Part shown: one piece after another, positions 1 through 6,596 of the stretch
Position numbering within the stretch: the stretch's first letter is position 1
Layout: every line of letters begins with the position of its first letter
Assembly: GCA_029266815.1 (NCBI GenBank)
Contig: JAQSWC010000089.1
Span: forward strand, 1 to 10,875
Length of the DNA: 10,875 bases
DNA from: Paucimonas sp.
Lineage (GTDB): Bacteria > Pseudomonadota > Gammaproteobacteria > Burkholderiales > Burkholderiaceae_D
Direction: 5' to 3'
The notes under the pieces: model-generated
Databases searched by the model: none
What the model was told of the DNA's origin: nothing
What the model saw: only the letters and a program-made list of their open reading frames with translations
Program-made: the position numbers and the translations under genes

Positions 1-2
1 AG

Positions 3-464
3 CTCGGTACCGATCCCGAGAAGAGCTTGCTGGAGCTGACGCAGATGGTGGCGCTGATGACGATGCTGGAAGGCCGTGATGAAGAGCCGGATGCGGTCCG
101 CATGTCGACGCTGCATGCGTCCAAGGGCCTGGAGTTTCCACATGTGTTCCTGGTGGGCGTAGAAGAGGGCATCCTGCCGCACAAAGGCGATCCGGATGCG
201 CCGGCTGAAACAATAGGTGCGCGCATCGAGGAAGAGCGCCGGCTGATGTATGTCGGCATCACGCGTGCGCAGCGCAGCCTTCACATCACGTGGTGCAAGA
301 AGCGCAAGCGCGCGAGGGAGCATGTGCATTGCGATGTGTCGCGCTTCATCAAGGAGATGAAGCTGGACGAAGGCGATGCGGTGCCGACGGATGACGAAGT
401 ATTGAAACCGCAGGACCGGCTGGCAAACCTGAAAGCCTTGCTACAGAAACCTAAAGTCGCCTGA
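3..464 (+). CDS. rep: ATP-dependent DNA helicase Rep, C-terminal fragment
   Basis: This is the last 153 residues of a superfamily 1A 3'-5' DNA helicase; the start lies outside the window. Rep unwinds DNA ahead of replication forks and removes bound proteins. What is visible: helicase motif V region (MSTLHASKGLEFPHVFLVG, positions about 102-158), then motif VI (EEERRLMYVGITRAQRSL, about 229-282), which holds the arginine finger contacting ATP. The tail ends with LANLKALL, resembling the LANLKAM tail of E. coli Rep, and HASKGLEFPHV and EEGILPH also fit Rep better than UvrD or PcrA. The frame is open to the left edge. No clear terminator follows; the next gene starts 74 bases on. Family assignment is secure; Rep rather than UvrD is very likely. 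Confidence 0.93.
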   Translation, partial: LGTDPEKSLLELTQMVALMTMLEGRDEEPDAVRMSTLHASKGLEFPHVFLVGVEEGILPHKGDPDAPAETIGARIEEERRLMYVGITRAQRSLHITWCKKRKRAREHVHCDVSRFIKEMKLDEGDAVPTDDEVLKPQDRLANLKALLQKPKVA

Positions 465-538
465 TTCTTGTTATCGCATACGGCGTCCGGGGAAGCAGCC
501 GGAAATCCCGCATCACTGTTCTTTCCAGTATTCCGACT

Positions 539-844
539 ATGCATCTGATCCAGATTTTGCTTCCACTGTACGACAACGAGGGAAATCGTTTCGACAGGGA
601 CAGGTATGAAGAAATCAGCAGCGAGCTGGTCAACCGGTTCGGCGGCCTGACTGCGTATACACGCGCTCCTGCTGCAGGACTGTGGCGGGAGGAGGGAGAA
701 GCCGTGCATGACGATGTAGTGATCTATGAAGTTATGGCGGACAACCTGGACGAGGCCTGGTGGCGCGCCTACAGGATCATGCTTGAAAAACGTTTTCGCC
801 AGCAGAGCCTGATCGTCAGGGCAACGACGATCCGGCAGTTATAG
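539..844 (+). CDS. small conserved hypothetical protein
   Basis: A 101-residue soluble protein with no signal peptide or membrane segment. I do not recognise a named family with certainty, but the sequence has the look of a conserved protein: LPLYDN (8-13), RFGGLTAYTRAPAAGLW (33-49), DDVVIYEVM (58-66) and WWRAYR (74-79). The pattern of strands and helices (hydrophobic N-terminal strand, helix, DDVVIYEVM strand, long amphipathic helix, final strand) would fit a small alpha/beta ferredoxin-like fold; that is inference. The ATG at 539 has no good Shine-Dalgarno, but no better in-frame start exists back to the rep stop, and MHLIQILLPLYDN is a plausible true N-terminus. It is co-directional with rep (74-base gap) and the DUF2288 gene (41-base gap), so shared transcription is possible. 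Function unknown. Confidence 0.75.
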   Translation: MHLIQILLPLYDNEGNRFDRDRYEEISSELVNRFGGLTAYTRAPAAGLWREEGEAVHDDVVIYEVMADNLDEAWWRAYRIMLEKRFRQQSLIVRATTIRQL

Positions 845-885
845 GTTTCACAGGGAACTCGGTCCAAGGATTTTGGAAGGCTTTT

Positions 886-1200
886 ATGCAGATTCATGAA
901 AAAAAGCTGGAACAGCTTCGCCTGCAGCTCAACCAGGAAACGTCGCGCATGCCTTGGAGCGAACTGCTCCGGCATTTCGCCGGCGGCCATGTGTTGATCG
1001 TGGATGGAAAGCTCGACTTGATCGAGGTTGCAGCGCGCATGGCAGGAGACGACACGGAATCCGTCTCGCGCTGGCTGTGCGAAGGCAGCCTGGCGAAGAT
1101 GTCGGATGCGCAGGCGCAGCAGTGGCTGGATGAGGAGGCGATGCCATGGGCTGTGGTGGTGAAACCGTGGATCCTGATACAGAAACGTGTTGGAAATTGA
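886..1200 (+). CDS. DUF2288 family protein
   Basis: A 104-residue cytoplasmic protein matching the DUF2288 pattern as I know it: a charged helical N-terminus (MQIHEKKLEQLRLQL), MPWSELLRHFAGGHVLIVD (22-40), LDLIEVA (43-49), a short helical middle, SDAQAQQW (73-80), and the hallmark PWAVVVKPWILIQ (87-99) near the C-terminus. Length is typical for the family. No catalytic residues are known to me; function is unknown. The start is supported by GGAAGG (about 875-880) at a fair distance from ATG 886. It lies 41 bases after the 539-844 gene in the same direction and may be co-transcribed with it. Confidence 0.85.
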   Translation: MQIHEKKLEQLRLQLNQETSRMPWSELLRHFAGGHVLIVDGKLDLIEVAARMAGDDTESVSRWLCEGSLAKMSDAQAQQWLDEEAMPWAVVVKPWILIQKRVGN

Positions 1201-1234
1201 TGAAAGCTTGAGATAGACCAGATGCTATTAGCTG

Positions 1235-1270
1235 AATTGCATCGCAATTGCCTTGAAGCAATCTTATACT
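1235..1270 (+). promoter_or_regulatory. candidate promoter with dyad upstream of FliL-like gene
   Basis: TATACT at 1265-1270 is a good sigma70 -10 candidate. The matching -35 is poor (TCGCAA at 1242-1247, 17-base spacer, three of six matches). The same stretch holds the dyad AATTGC-ATC-GCAATT (1235-1249) and a second partial dyad TTGC-CTTGAA-GCAA (1248-1261), which could be a regulator site. The downstream ATG at 1299 lacks an obvious Shine-Dalgarno. This is inference from motif matching only. Confidence 0.25.
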
Positions 1271-1298
1271 GGCTGCACAGTCATTCAGCGTTTTCGCC

Positions 1299-1763
1299 AT
1301 GTCAGTCGCAAAGCCCATCGCCAGAGATTCGTCCTCCTCAGATAAGAAGTCTGGTAACGACAATCGCCTCGCCTATATCCTGAGCATCGCGCTCTTTCTG
1401 ATAGTAATGGCGTTCCTGCTGGTCTGGGCGCAGGTCAAACTTCCGAAGCGGACCTATCAACCGGACATTGCCTATACCGAGTTCACCGGCATGCGGGTGC
1501 ACAACCAGGGGTACGCCATGCTTGCCAACTTTTCGGTACAAACTGCAGGTTCAAATGCGAGCTGGGTAAGGCGCAATGAAAAAGAAGTACGGGAAGTATT
1601 AAGGCATGCCTTGGCAACTGCAGAGCCTGAGAAGTTGCGGAATGCGGAAGGCCTGACAGCGCTACAGGGCATGCTGCGAGATGCCGTCAACGCCGTTTAT
1701 CCGGATGCGCACATAGAGAACGTGTTGCTGACCGATTTCATCCTACAGCCGCAGGATGAATGA
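1299..1763 (+). CDS. FliL-like single-pass membrane protein
   Basis: A 154-residue inner-membrane protein: short polar cytoplasmic N-terminus (1-22), one transmembrane helix (about 24-43, LAYILSIALFLIVMAFLLVW), and a periplasmic domain of about 105 residues. The C-terminal pattern, a helix (LRDAVNAVY) followed by IENVLLTDFILQ (139-150), resembles the end of FliL (E. coli FliL ends VTDVLYTAFILR), and the overall layout (N-terminal anchor, then a SPFH-like periplasmic domain) agrees. FliL associates with the flagellar motor and stator, but no flagellar gene is near, so this may be a FliL-family paralogue with another role. The start at 1299 has no clear Shine-Dalgarno; the next Met (1497) would remove the helix, so 1299 is kept. 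It is convergent with the acidic protein gene, with 17 bases between stops. Confidence 0.65.
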   Translation: MSVAKPIARDSSSSDKKSGNDNRLAYILSIALFLIVMAFLLVWAQVKLPKRTYQPDIAYTEFTGMRVHNQGYAMLANFSVQTAGSNASWVRRNEKEVREVLRHALATAEPEKLRNAEGLTALQGMLRDAVNAVYPDAHIENVLLTDFILQPQDE

Positions 1764-1780
1764 CGCCACAACCCTTACTC

Positions 1781-2167
1781 TTATTTTTCGTCGTCGAAGT
1801 TCAAGGCATCATCCGACAAATCGCTGACGCGAATGATGCGATCGGTGCCGATATCCTGTCCATCCCGTACCACGGTATCCCGTCCTGCGGAAGCTCGTTC
1901 CCCTGTGCCGCCGCTGTCGGTATCTGAATCCAAATCATAGTCACCCAGATCCGGTCCTGCCGTTCCCGCTGCCGCGCTTTCTTCGGGATCCGAAGTAGTG
2001 CCGCGGTCGAGACCGATATCAAGATCATCGCTAAAACCGATTCCTCCCTGGATATCGCTGCCGCTGTCGGAATTGTCGCTCGGGCCTAATGCGCCGGTGC
2101 CATGTCCTCTGCCGAGCCGCCGGTCGGATTCTGGCAAATAGTCGGGATCTAGAGTGCTGCTGGGCAT
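1781..2167 (-). CDS. acidic, Asp/Ser/Gly-rich, probably disordered protein
   Basis: A 128-residue protein from ATG 2167, chosen because GAGG sits seven bases upstream (reading AGGAACGAGGCCTATC before ATG) and because the upstream in-frame Met at 2218 adds an unrelated stretch. Composition is extreme: 26 Asp and 5 Glu against 9 Arg and 1 Lys, no Cys, and many Ser/Gly. It begins with LDPDYLPESDRRLGRGHGTGALGPSDNSDSGSD and has a further segment LDSDTDSGGTGERASAGRD. No signal peptide, membrane helix or enzyme motif is visible. My impression is that similar short acidic proteins occur as hypotheticals in Burkholderiales, but this was not checked. It is divergent from the permease gene (2306) and convergent with the FliL-like gene. 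Function unknown. Confidence 0.7.
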   Translation of the reverse strand: MPSSTLDPDYLPESDRRLGRGHGTGALGPSDNSDSGSDIQGGIGFSDDLDIGLDRGTTSDPEESAAAGTAGPDLGDYDLDSDTDSGGTGERASAGRDTVVRDGQDIGTDRIIRVSDLSDDALNFDDEK

Positions 2168-2305
2168 GATAGGCCTCGTTCCTGAAATGACACAGGCATT
2201 TAGAGTTGAGGCGCGCATGTTAGTTCGCCAAGTGCAGGTGCAGCCTCAGCTATAGTAACGGTCGAACAGGAAGACATAGAGAAGAAATAAAACAGGGAGA
2301 ATCGC

Positions 2306-3607
2306 ATGTCGCTGATCGATCGCGTCTTTAAGCTCAAAGCCAACAATACCGACACCCGCACCGAATTGCTGGCAGGTATCACCACATTTCTGACGATGGC
2401 CTACATCATTCTGGTCAATCCAGCGATATTGGGTGAGGCAGGCATGCCCAAGGATGCGGTGTTCGTCGCTACCTGCGTTGCAGCCGCCGTGGGTTGCCTT
2501 GTGATGGGTCTGTACGCCAATTACCCAATTGCCATGGCGCCAGGCATGGGATTGAATGCCTACTTTGCCTATGGCGTGGTGCTGGGAATGGGGCTGCCAT
2601 GGCAGACGGCGCTTGGAGCGGTTTTCATTTCCGGGTGTCTGTTCATCGCAGTCAGCCTGGTGCGGCTGCGCGAAGTCATCATCAACGGCATTCCCCCTTC
2701 GATTCGCGCCGCCATCGTCGCCGGCATCGGCCTCTTCCTCGCTGTGATCTCATTGAAGAATGCAGGCATCATTGCGTCGCATCCGGTTACGTACATCACG
2801 TTGGGCGATCTGCACAAGACTGAAACCGTACTGGCCATCCTCGGTTTCTTCCTTACAGTCGCGCTCGATAGATTGAAAGTGCGCGGCGCTATGTTGATCG
2901 GCATTGCCGCGGTAACGGTGATGAGTTTTGCATTTGCCGGTAACCGGTTCACCGGCATCTTTTCCATGCCGCCCTCGATTGCACCTACGCTGTTCCAGCT
3001 CGACATCATGGGCGCGCTGTCGTTCGGCATACTCAACGTGGTGCTGGTGTTTTTTCTGGTTGAACTGTTCGATGCCACGGGCACCCTGGTCGGTGTGGCG
3101 CAGCGCGCAGCATTGCTTCAACGGCGGGGAATGAAGGGCTTGAACAAGGCCCTGCTGGCGGACAGCACGGCCATTGTCGCCGGTGCGGCACTGGGAACCT
3201 CGAGCACGACGGCCTACATCGAGAGCGCAGCCGGCGTGCAGGAAGGCGGACGCACGGGGCTGACTGCAGTCACCGTCGCTCTACTTTTTCTGGCCTGCCT
3301 GTTCATCGCACCCTTGGCTGCAGCGGTGCCGGGTTATGCCACGGCACCGGCCCTGCTTTACGTATCGTGCCTAATGCTGCGTGATCTCGCCGATATTAGT
3401 TGGGACGATGTCACCGAGAGCGTGCCCGCAGTGCTGACCGCCTTGATTATGCCCTTGACGTATTCGATAGCGAATGGCATTGCCTTCGGATTCATTGCTT
3501 ACGCTGCTCTCAAGCTGGCCACCGGACGCGCAAAACAGGTGCCGTTCATATTATGGATAATTGCAGCACTCTTCCTGTTCAAGTTCATTTATCTAGGGAG
3601 CGATTGA
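2306..3607 (+). CDS. NCS2 (AzgA-type) hypoxanthine/guanine permease
   Basis: A 433-residue inner-membrane nucleobase:proton symporter of the AzgA branch of the NCS2 family, importing hypoxanthine, guanine or adenine. The sequence is hydrophobic throughout, with about 12-14 predicted spans. Family signatures: AGITTFLTMAYIILVNP (23-39), APGMGLNAYFAY (78-89), the substrate-site motif ELFDATGTLVGVA (253-265), GTSSTTAYIESAAG (297-310) and PLTYSIANGIAFGFI (383-397). Full length for the family. GGGAG (about 2295-2299) precedes ATG 2306. Its stop overlaps the next start by one base (TGATG), so it is probably translated and transcribed with the peptidase gene; purine uptake and N-terminal proline release are both nutrient scavenging. 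The exact base preference cannot be read from sequence. Confidence 0.93.
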   Translation: MSLIDRVFKLKANNTDTRTELLAGITTFLTMAYIILVNPAILGEAGMPKDAVFVATCVAAAVGCLVMGLYANYPIAMAPGMGLNAYFAYGVVLGMGLPWQTALGAVFISGCLFIAVSLVRLREVIINGIPPSIRAAIVAGIGLFLAVISLKNAGIIASHPVTYITLGDLHKTETVLAILGFFLTVALDRLKVRGAMLIGIAAVTVMSFAFAGNRFTGIFSMPPSIAPTLFQLDIMGALSFGILNVVLVFFLVELFDATGTLVGVAQRAALLQRRGMKGLNKALLADSTAIVAGAALGTSSTTAYIESAAGVQEGGRTGLTAVTVALLFLACLFIAPLAAAVPGYATAPALLYVSCLMLRDLADISWDDVTESVPAVLTALIMPLTYSIANGIAFGFIAYAALKLATGRAKQVPFILWIIAALFLFKFIYLGSD

Positions 3608-4560
3608 TGCCGCCCCCAGCCTCAAATACAAACATGAAAAATTTCTCGCCTGATTCGATTCTTTTCCCGCCCATCGAGCCCTATGCAAGCGGCATGCTGG
3701 CGAACGGCGAGCCCGTATTGTTCCTCCATGGCGGCCCGGGCAGCGGCACCAATCCCAACCAGCGGCGCTTCTTTGACCCGGCGCATTACCGCATTGTACT
3801 GTTCGATCAGCGCGGCGCCGGCCGTTCCCGGCCATTGGGCGAACACCGCAACAACACGACACAGCTTTTGATCGAGGATATCGAGCGCATCCGCACCTTG
3901 CTCGGCATAGAAAGATGGCTGGTGTTCGGCGGTTCCTGGGGCTCCACGCTGGCGCTGGCATATGGCCAAGCGCATGCCGAACGCTGTCTCGGCTTCGTGC
4001 TGCGGGGGATATTTTTTTGCAGCAAGCAGGAGGTCGACTGGTTTTTGAATGGCATGCGCTGGTTCTATCCTGACGCGCACGATAGGCTGACCGCGGACAT
4101 CCCGGAGGAAGAAAGGGATGATCTGCTTCAAGCCTACGCAAAGCGCCTGTTCAGCGGCGATCCGGCAATTTATAAACCGGCCTCCCGCACCTGGAGCGAA
4201 TACGAGGGAAGTACGCTGTTTCTCATTCCGGATGCGGCATCGGTGGCGCAATTCGGTGCCGACGAGGTCAGCCTGGGCCTCGCGCGCATGGAAGTGCATT
4301 ACATGCTGCACCAGGCGTTCATGGAGGAAAATCAACTGATACGCGATGTGGAGCGCATTCGTCATCTGCCCTGCGTGATTGTCCAAGGGCGCTATGACAT
4401 GGTATGTCCGCCGCAGACTGCATTCCGTTTGCATTCGGCGTGGCCGGAGGCGCGATTTCACCTGGTGCCTGACGCGGGCCACGCAGCCTTCGAGCCGGGT
4501 ACCCTTAGAGCGCTGGTGGATGCGACCGAACAGTTCCGCCGCAAACGTGCATTCGACTGA
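3607..4560 (+). CDS. pip: proline iminopeptidase (alpha/beta hydrolase, S33)
   Basis: A 317-residue cytoplasmic serine peptidase that releases N-terminal proline from peptides. Visible: HGGPG oxyanion motif (41-45), DQRGAGRS (67-74), nucleophile elbow GGSWGS with Ser110, acid Asp264 in GRYD, and His292 in DAGHAAFEPG. Glu200 and Glu229 align with the substrate amino-group binding glutamates of the Serratia enzyme (Glu204, Glu232). The start at 3607 has GGGAG six bases upstream and overlaps the permease stop; ATG 3634 is a possible alternative. Oddity: between SGML (28-31) and PVLFLHGGPG (36-45) only four residues (ANGE) are found where the Serratia enzyme, as I recall it, has nineteen (including HRIYWELSGNP), so the first beta strand region seems deleted in frame, while the N-terminus is about 14 residues longer. 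Activity is therefore uncertain, but the catalytic residues are intact. Confidence 0.9.
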   Translation: MPPPASNTNMKNFSPDSILFPPIEPYASGMLANGEPVLFLHGGPGSGTNPNQRRFFDPAHYRIVLFDQRGAGRSRPLGEHRNNTTQLLIEDIERIRTLLGIERWLVFGGSWGSTLALAYGQAHAERCLGFVLRGIFFCSKQEVDWFLNGMRWFYPDAHDRLTADIPEEERDDLLQAYAKRLFSGDPAIYKPASRTWSEYEGSTLFLIPDAASVAQFGADEVSLGLARMEVHYMLHQAFMEENQLIRDVERIRHLPCVIVQGRYDMVCPPQTAFRLHSAWPEARFHLVPDAGHAAFEPGTLRALVDATEQFRRKRAFD

Positions 4561-4568
4561 CAGCGGCA

Positions 4569-4607
4569 CAAGCAGCAGGCTTGCGCCAACTACTTGCATG
4601 CTGCTTG
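4569..4607. repeat. 9-bp inverted repeat downstream of pip
   Basis: CAAGCAGCA (4569-4577) is the exact reverse complement of TGCTGCTTG (4599-4607), with a 21-base spacer. A competing small hairpin, CAAGC (4569-4573) with GCTTG (4579-4583), shares the left arm. No T run follows, so it is not a standard intrinsic terminator. The right arm merges into TTGACG (4605-4610), a -35-like hexamer that could serve the DUF883 gene at 4659, though no convincing -10 lies at the right distance. It may be mRNA end protection, a weak terminator or an operator. Confidence 0.4.
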
Positions 4608-4658
4608 ACGCCTCAGTATGATGACTTTATTCAATTCCATTCATGACAGGAGTTCGAT

Positions 4659-4961
4659 ATGCAACCGACCAGCATCAAGACCGTGCGCAATGACATGCAT
4701 TCTCTCGTGCGCGACGCGAAGGAGTTGTTTCGCGAGGCCACCTCGGCTACCGGCGACCGTGCCGATGAACTCATCGCAAAAGGATTGACCATGTTGGACA
4801 CCGCAGTAGCGAAAGCGCAGGACGTGCAGGTGGCGGCAGTAGAAACCGGCAAGGAAGTGGTCAAGACCACCGATGAATACGTGCGCGAGAATCCATGGAA
4901 AGCCGTGGCCGTCTCGGCAGGCGTGGGCTTGCTGGTCGGCATGTTGATCGCTCGCAAATAG
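4659..4961 (+). CDS. DUF883 (ElaB/YqjD-type) C-tail-anchored membrane protein
   Basis: A 100-residue protein with a long charged amphipathic helical region (1-75) and a C-terminal membrane helix (about 81-97) preceded by the family hallmark VRENPWKAVAVSAG (75-88) and closed by ARK. E. coli members (YqjD, ElaB, YgaM) sit in the inner membrane by this C-terminal helix; YqjD binds ribosomes in stationary phase. The glycine pattern GVGLLVG in the helix suggests helix-helix packing. AGGAG (4647-4651) precedes ATG 4659. It is the first of three closely spaced genes (15-base gap to the next) with the same order as E. coli yqjD-yqjE-yqjK, so an operon is likely. The family is clear; the ribosome role is known only for the enterobacterial homologue. 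Confidence 0.9.
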   Translation: MQPTSIKTVRNDMHSLVRDAKELFREATSATGDRADELIAKGLTMLDTAVAKAQDVQVAAVETGKEVVKTTDEYVRENPWKAVAVSAGVGLLVGMLIARK

Positions 4962-4976
4962 AGGCGGTCTTTAATA

Positions 4977-5375
4977 GTGGCAACGGAAGAAGCGCAGCAT
5001 GCACGACGAGGCAGCACGTTGGGAGTGATGAGCAGCATAACCATGCTGTTTCGTAATGGCCTTGGACTGTTGCTGAACCGTATTGAACTCGCGGCACTGG
5101 AGTTTTCCGAAGTAAAAGGCAACTTTGCAAAACTTGCGGCGCTCCTGGCATTCGGTGCGCTCGCGTCCGCGTTTGCTTTGCTGGGATGGTCTGCTCTGAT
5201 TGTCGTGCTTGCCTGGGAATCGATGGGATGGAAGATTCTCGCGCTCATGGCAGGTGCCTATACACTTCTTGCGGCCATTCTTTTTCTGTCGGCGCATAAA
5301 CTGGTGGCACGTGGTGGACTGTCGATGCGCACGACGCTTCAGGAACTGCGCGCCGATCGCGATGCGCTCCTTTGA
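4977..5375 (+). CDS. YqjE-like (phage holin superfamily, DUF1469) membrane protein
   Basis: A 132-residue membrane protein with two hydrophobic segments (about 53-80 and 85-107) separated by a short turn (ESMGWK), a helical N-terminal region containing NRIELAALEFSEVKGNFAKL (34-53), and a polar tail. This is the layout of the YqjE/DUF1469 family, placed in a holin superfamily by sequence but not known to lyse cells; E. coli yqjE lies directly after yqjD, as here. The start is GTG at 4977 with GAGGCGG (4961-4967) upstream. ATG 5028 is an alternative, but its only upstream GGGAG is two bases away, too close. Probably co-transcribed with the DUF883 gene and the following gene. Role unknown, presumably in membrane stress. 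Confidence 0.85.
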   Translation: MATEEAQHARRGSTLGVMSSITMLFRNGLGLLLNRIELAALEFSEVKGNFAKLAALLAFGALASAFALLGWSALIVVLAWESMGWKILALMAGAYTLLAAILFLSAHKLVARGGLSMRTTLQELRADRDALL

Positions 5376-5383
5376 TTTCAATC

Positions 5384-5716
5384 ATGAATGCCACTGAGCA
5401 GCGAAAACAGGAATTACTTGAGCACGGTGCCACGTGCCGCGAGGCCATCAAGGCTGGAACACAAGAGTTGAAGGGCGGTGTAGCTACGACGCTGGGTAAT
5501 CCTTTCGGCCCGCTTCAAGCAGTTGCGAGCACAGTCTTCAATGCCCTTGGTACAGGTAATACATCCTCTATCGTCAAGGTCGCCATGCCGTTGGCAGCCA
5601 CCGCACTGTCCGCGCTCTCATCGAAACGGCTTCTGAAACCCGCCTTGCGCGTGAGTGCTGTGGCAGGCATTGTTGCTGCTGGGTACTGGATTCTTCGCAA
5701 AAAACAAAAGACTTAA
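5384..5716 (+). CDS. small membrane protein, third gene of yqjDE-like cluster
   Basis: A 110-residue protein with a charged helical N-terminus (ATEQRKQELLEHGATCREAIKAG), a glycine/alanine-rich amphiphilic middle, and a C-terminal hydrophobic helix (about 88-103, ALRVSAVAGIVAAGYWIL) ending in RKKQKT, a positive-inside tail. It follows the YqjE-like gene by eight bases. A TTG at 5372 that overlaps the previous stop is an alternative start; ATG 5384 is preferred, though neither has a good Shine-Dalgarno, so translation may depend on coupling. Position and topology recall YqjK of the E. coli yqjCDEK cluster, but I see no convincing residue-level match, so only a positional analogy is claimed. Function unknown. 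Confidence 0.7.
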   Translation: MNATEQRKQELLEHGATCREAIKAGTQELKGGVATTLGNPFGPLQAVASTVFNALGTGNTSSIVKVAMPLAATALSALSSKRLLKPALRVSAVAGIVAAGYWILRKKQKT

Positions 5717-5788
5717 CCAAATGTAAGTCAGCGAACTTGCGCCTTGGTCTTTGTGTCGAAAACAGTAGTTCAATGACAAGAGGACATC

Positions 5789-6532
5789 ATGATGCGTAAG
5801 CAATTGACTATGGTCGGCCTGAGTTCGGTATTGTTCTTGAGTGCTTGTGCGGAAATGAATCCCGTGCAGCGGGGAACAGCTACAGGTGCCGGTATCGGCG
5901 CGGGCGCTGGCGCTGTAATAGGTGCCGCTACCGGTGACGGCGGCGGAAGGCGCGCCGCTAAGGGTGCTGCGCTCGGCGGCGTGGCAGGCGCAGTAATCGG
6001 CAATATCTGGACGGCGCGCATGGAGCGCCAAAAACAGGTCATGGAACAAGCTACTCGAGGCACAGGTATCGAAGTAACGCAAACAGCCGATAACCGCCTT
6101 AAGCTGGATATTCCTACCGACATTTCTTTCGATGTAAATCGGGCAAATATCAAGCCGGAACTGCGGCCGATTCTGGATCGCTTTGCATCTACTTTGACTG
6201 AAAACCCCACCACTGCAGTGACAATTGTGGGTCACACCGATAGCACCGGTAGCGACGCAGTCAATAATCCCCTGTCAGTTAACCGTGCATCGCAGACACG
6301 CCAGTATCTGGTATCGCGTGGCGTGTCGCCTGACCGGTTCCAAATTGATGGGAGAGGCTCCTATGAGCCTATTGCCTCCAATACTTCCGAGTCGGGCCGT
6401 TCTCAGAACCGGCGCGTGGAGATTTACGTAGCCGAACAGCAGGCAATGGCACCGGGGCAGGGCCGGCAGTATGGAGGCTATGGCTCCAGCTCGGGAGGAG
6501 GCTACGGCACTAGCGGTTCCAGCCGCTACTGA
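5789..6532 (+). CDS. OmpA-family outer-membrane lipoprotein with glycine zipper (YiaD-like)
   Basis: A 247-residue lipoprotein. A type II signal peptide ends in the lipobox LSAC with Cys20; Ala at +2 fits outer-membrane sorting. Next comes a glycine-zipper segment (about 29-72, GTATGAGIGAGAGAVIGAATG and ALGGVAGAVIG), then an OmpA C-terminal peptidoglycan-binding domain (about 103-215) with SFDVNRANIKPE, VGHTDSTGS (Asp151), LSVNRA (Arg166) and GRSQNRRVEIYV; Asp151 and Arg166 correspond to the pair that holds meso-diaminopimelate in OmpA domains. A Gly/Ser/Tyr-rich tail (221-247) ends the protein. It likely links outer membrane to peptidoglycan. Two Met codons (5789, 5792) follow AAGAGG (5778-5783); either may be used. 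A strong terminator follows at 6548. Confidence 0.93.
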   Translation: MMRKQLTMVGLSSVLFLSACAEMNPVQRGTATGAGIGAGAGAVIGAATGDGGGRRAAKGAALGGVAGAVIGNIWTARMERQKQVMEQATRGTGIEVTQTADNRLKLDIPTDISFDVNRANIKPELRPILDRFASTLTENPTTAVTIVGHTDSTGSDAVNNPLSVNRASQTRQYLVSRGVSPDRFQIDGRGSYEPIASNTSESGRSQNRRVEIYVAEQQAMAPGQGRQYGGYGSSSGGGYGTSGSSRY

Positions 6533-6547
6533 TCAATCCCGAACTCT

Positions 6548-6585
6548 AAATAAAAAAGCCGACCTGCTGGTCGGCTTTTTTATTT
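6548..6585. terminator. bidirectional intrinsic terminator
   Basis: A perfect 17-bp stem: 6548-6564 pairs with 6569-6585 around the tetraloop TGCT. The GC core GCCGACC/GGTCGGC is flanked by an A run on the left and a T run on the right, so it ends transcription in both directions. It sits between two convergent genes, the OmpA-like lipoprotein (stop 6532) and the cytochrome gene (stop 6597), as expected. Confidence 0.95.
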
Positions 6586-6596
6586 GTACTTGAGTC

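Noticed and set aside
486..503. TCCGG...CCGGA hairpin after rep as a terminator
   Set aside because: Five base pairs only and no T tract.
929..1363. Minus-strand ORF of 144 codons
   Set aside because: Overlaps the DUF2288 gene and the FliL-like start; Pro/Ser/Arg/Ala-rich shadow with no recognisable domain.
3622..4599. Minus-strand ORF of 325 codons
   Set aside because: It lies fully opposite the clear proline iminopeptidase gene, shows no domain pattern, and results from the GC-rich codon use.
4631..5248. Minus-strand ORF of 205 codons
   Set aside because: Antisense to the DUF883 and YqjE-like genes, which have Shine-Dalgarno sites and family signatures.
4977..5375. Phage holin, hence prophage remnant
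   Set aside because: The DUF1469/YqjE family only shares a superfamily label with holins; no lysis or phage genes are near, and the gene order is that of the chromosomal yqjDE cluster.
5618..6235. Minus-strand ORF of 205 codons
   Set aside because: Antisense to the OmpA-like lipoprotein and the end of the previous gene; Cys/His/Ser-rich composition without motifs.
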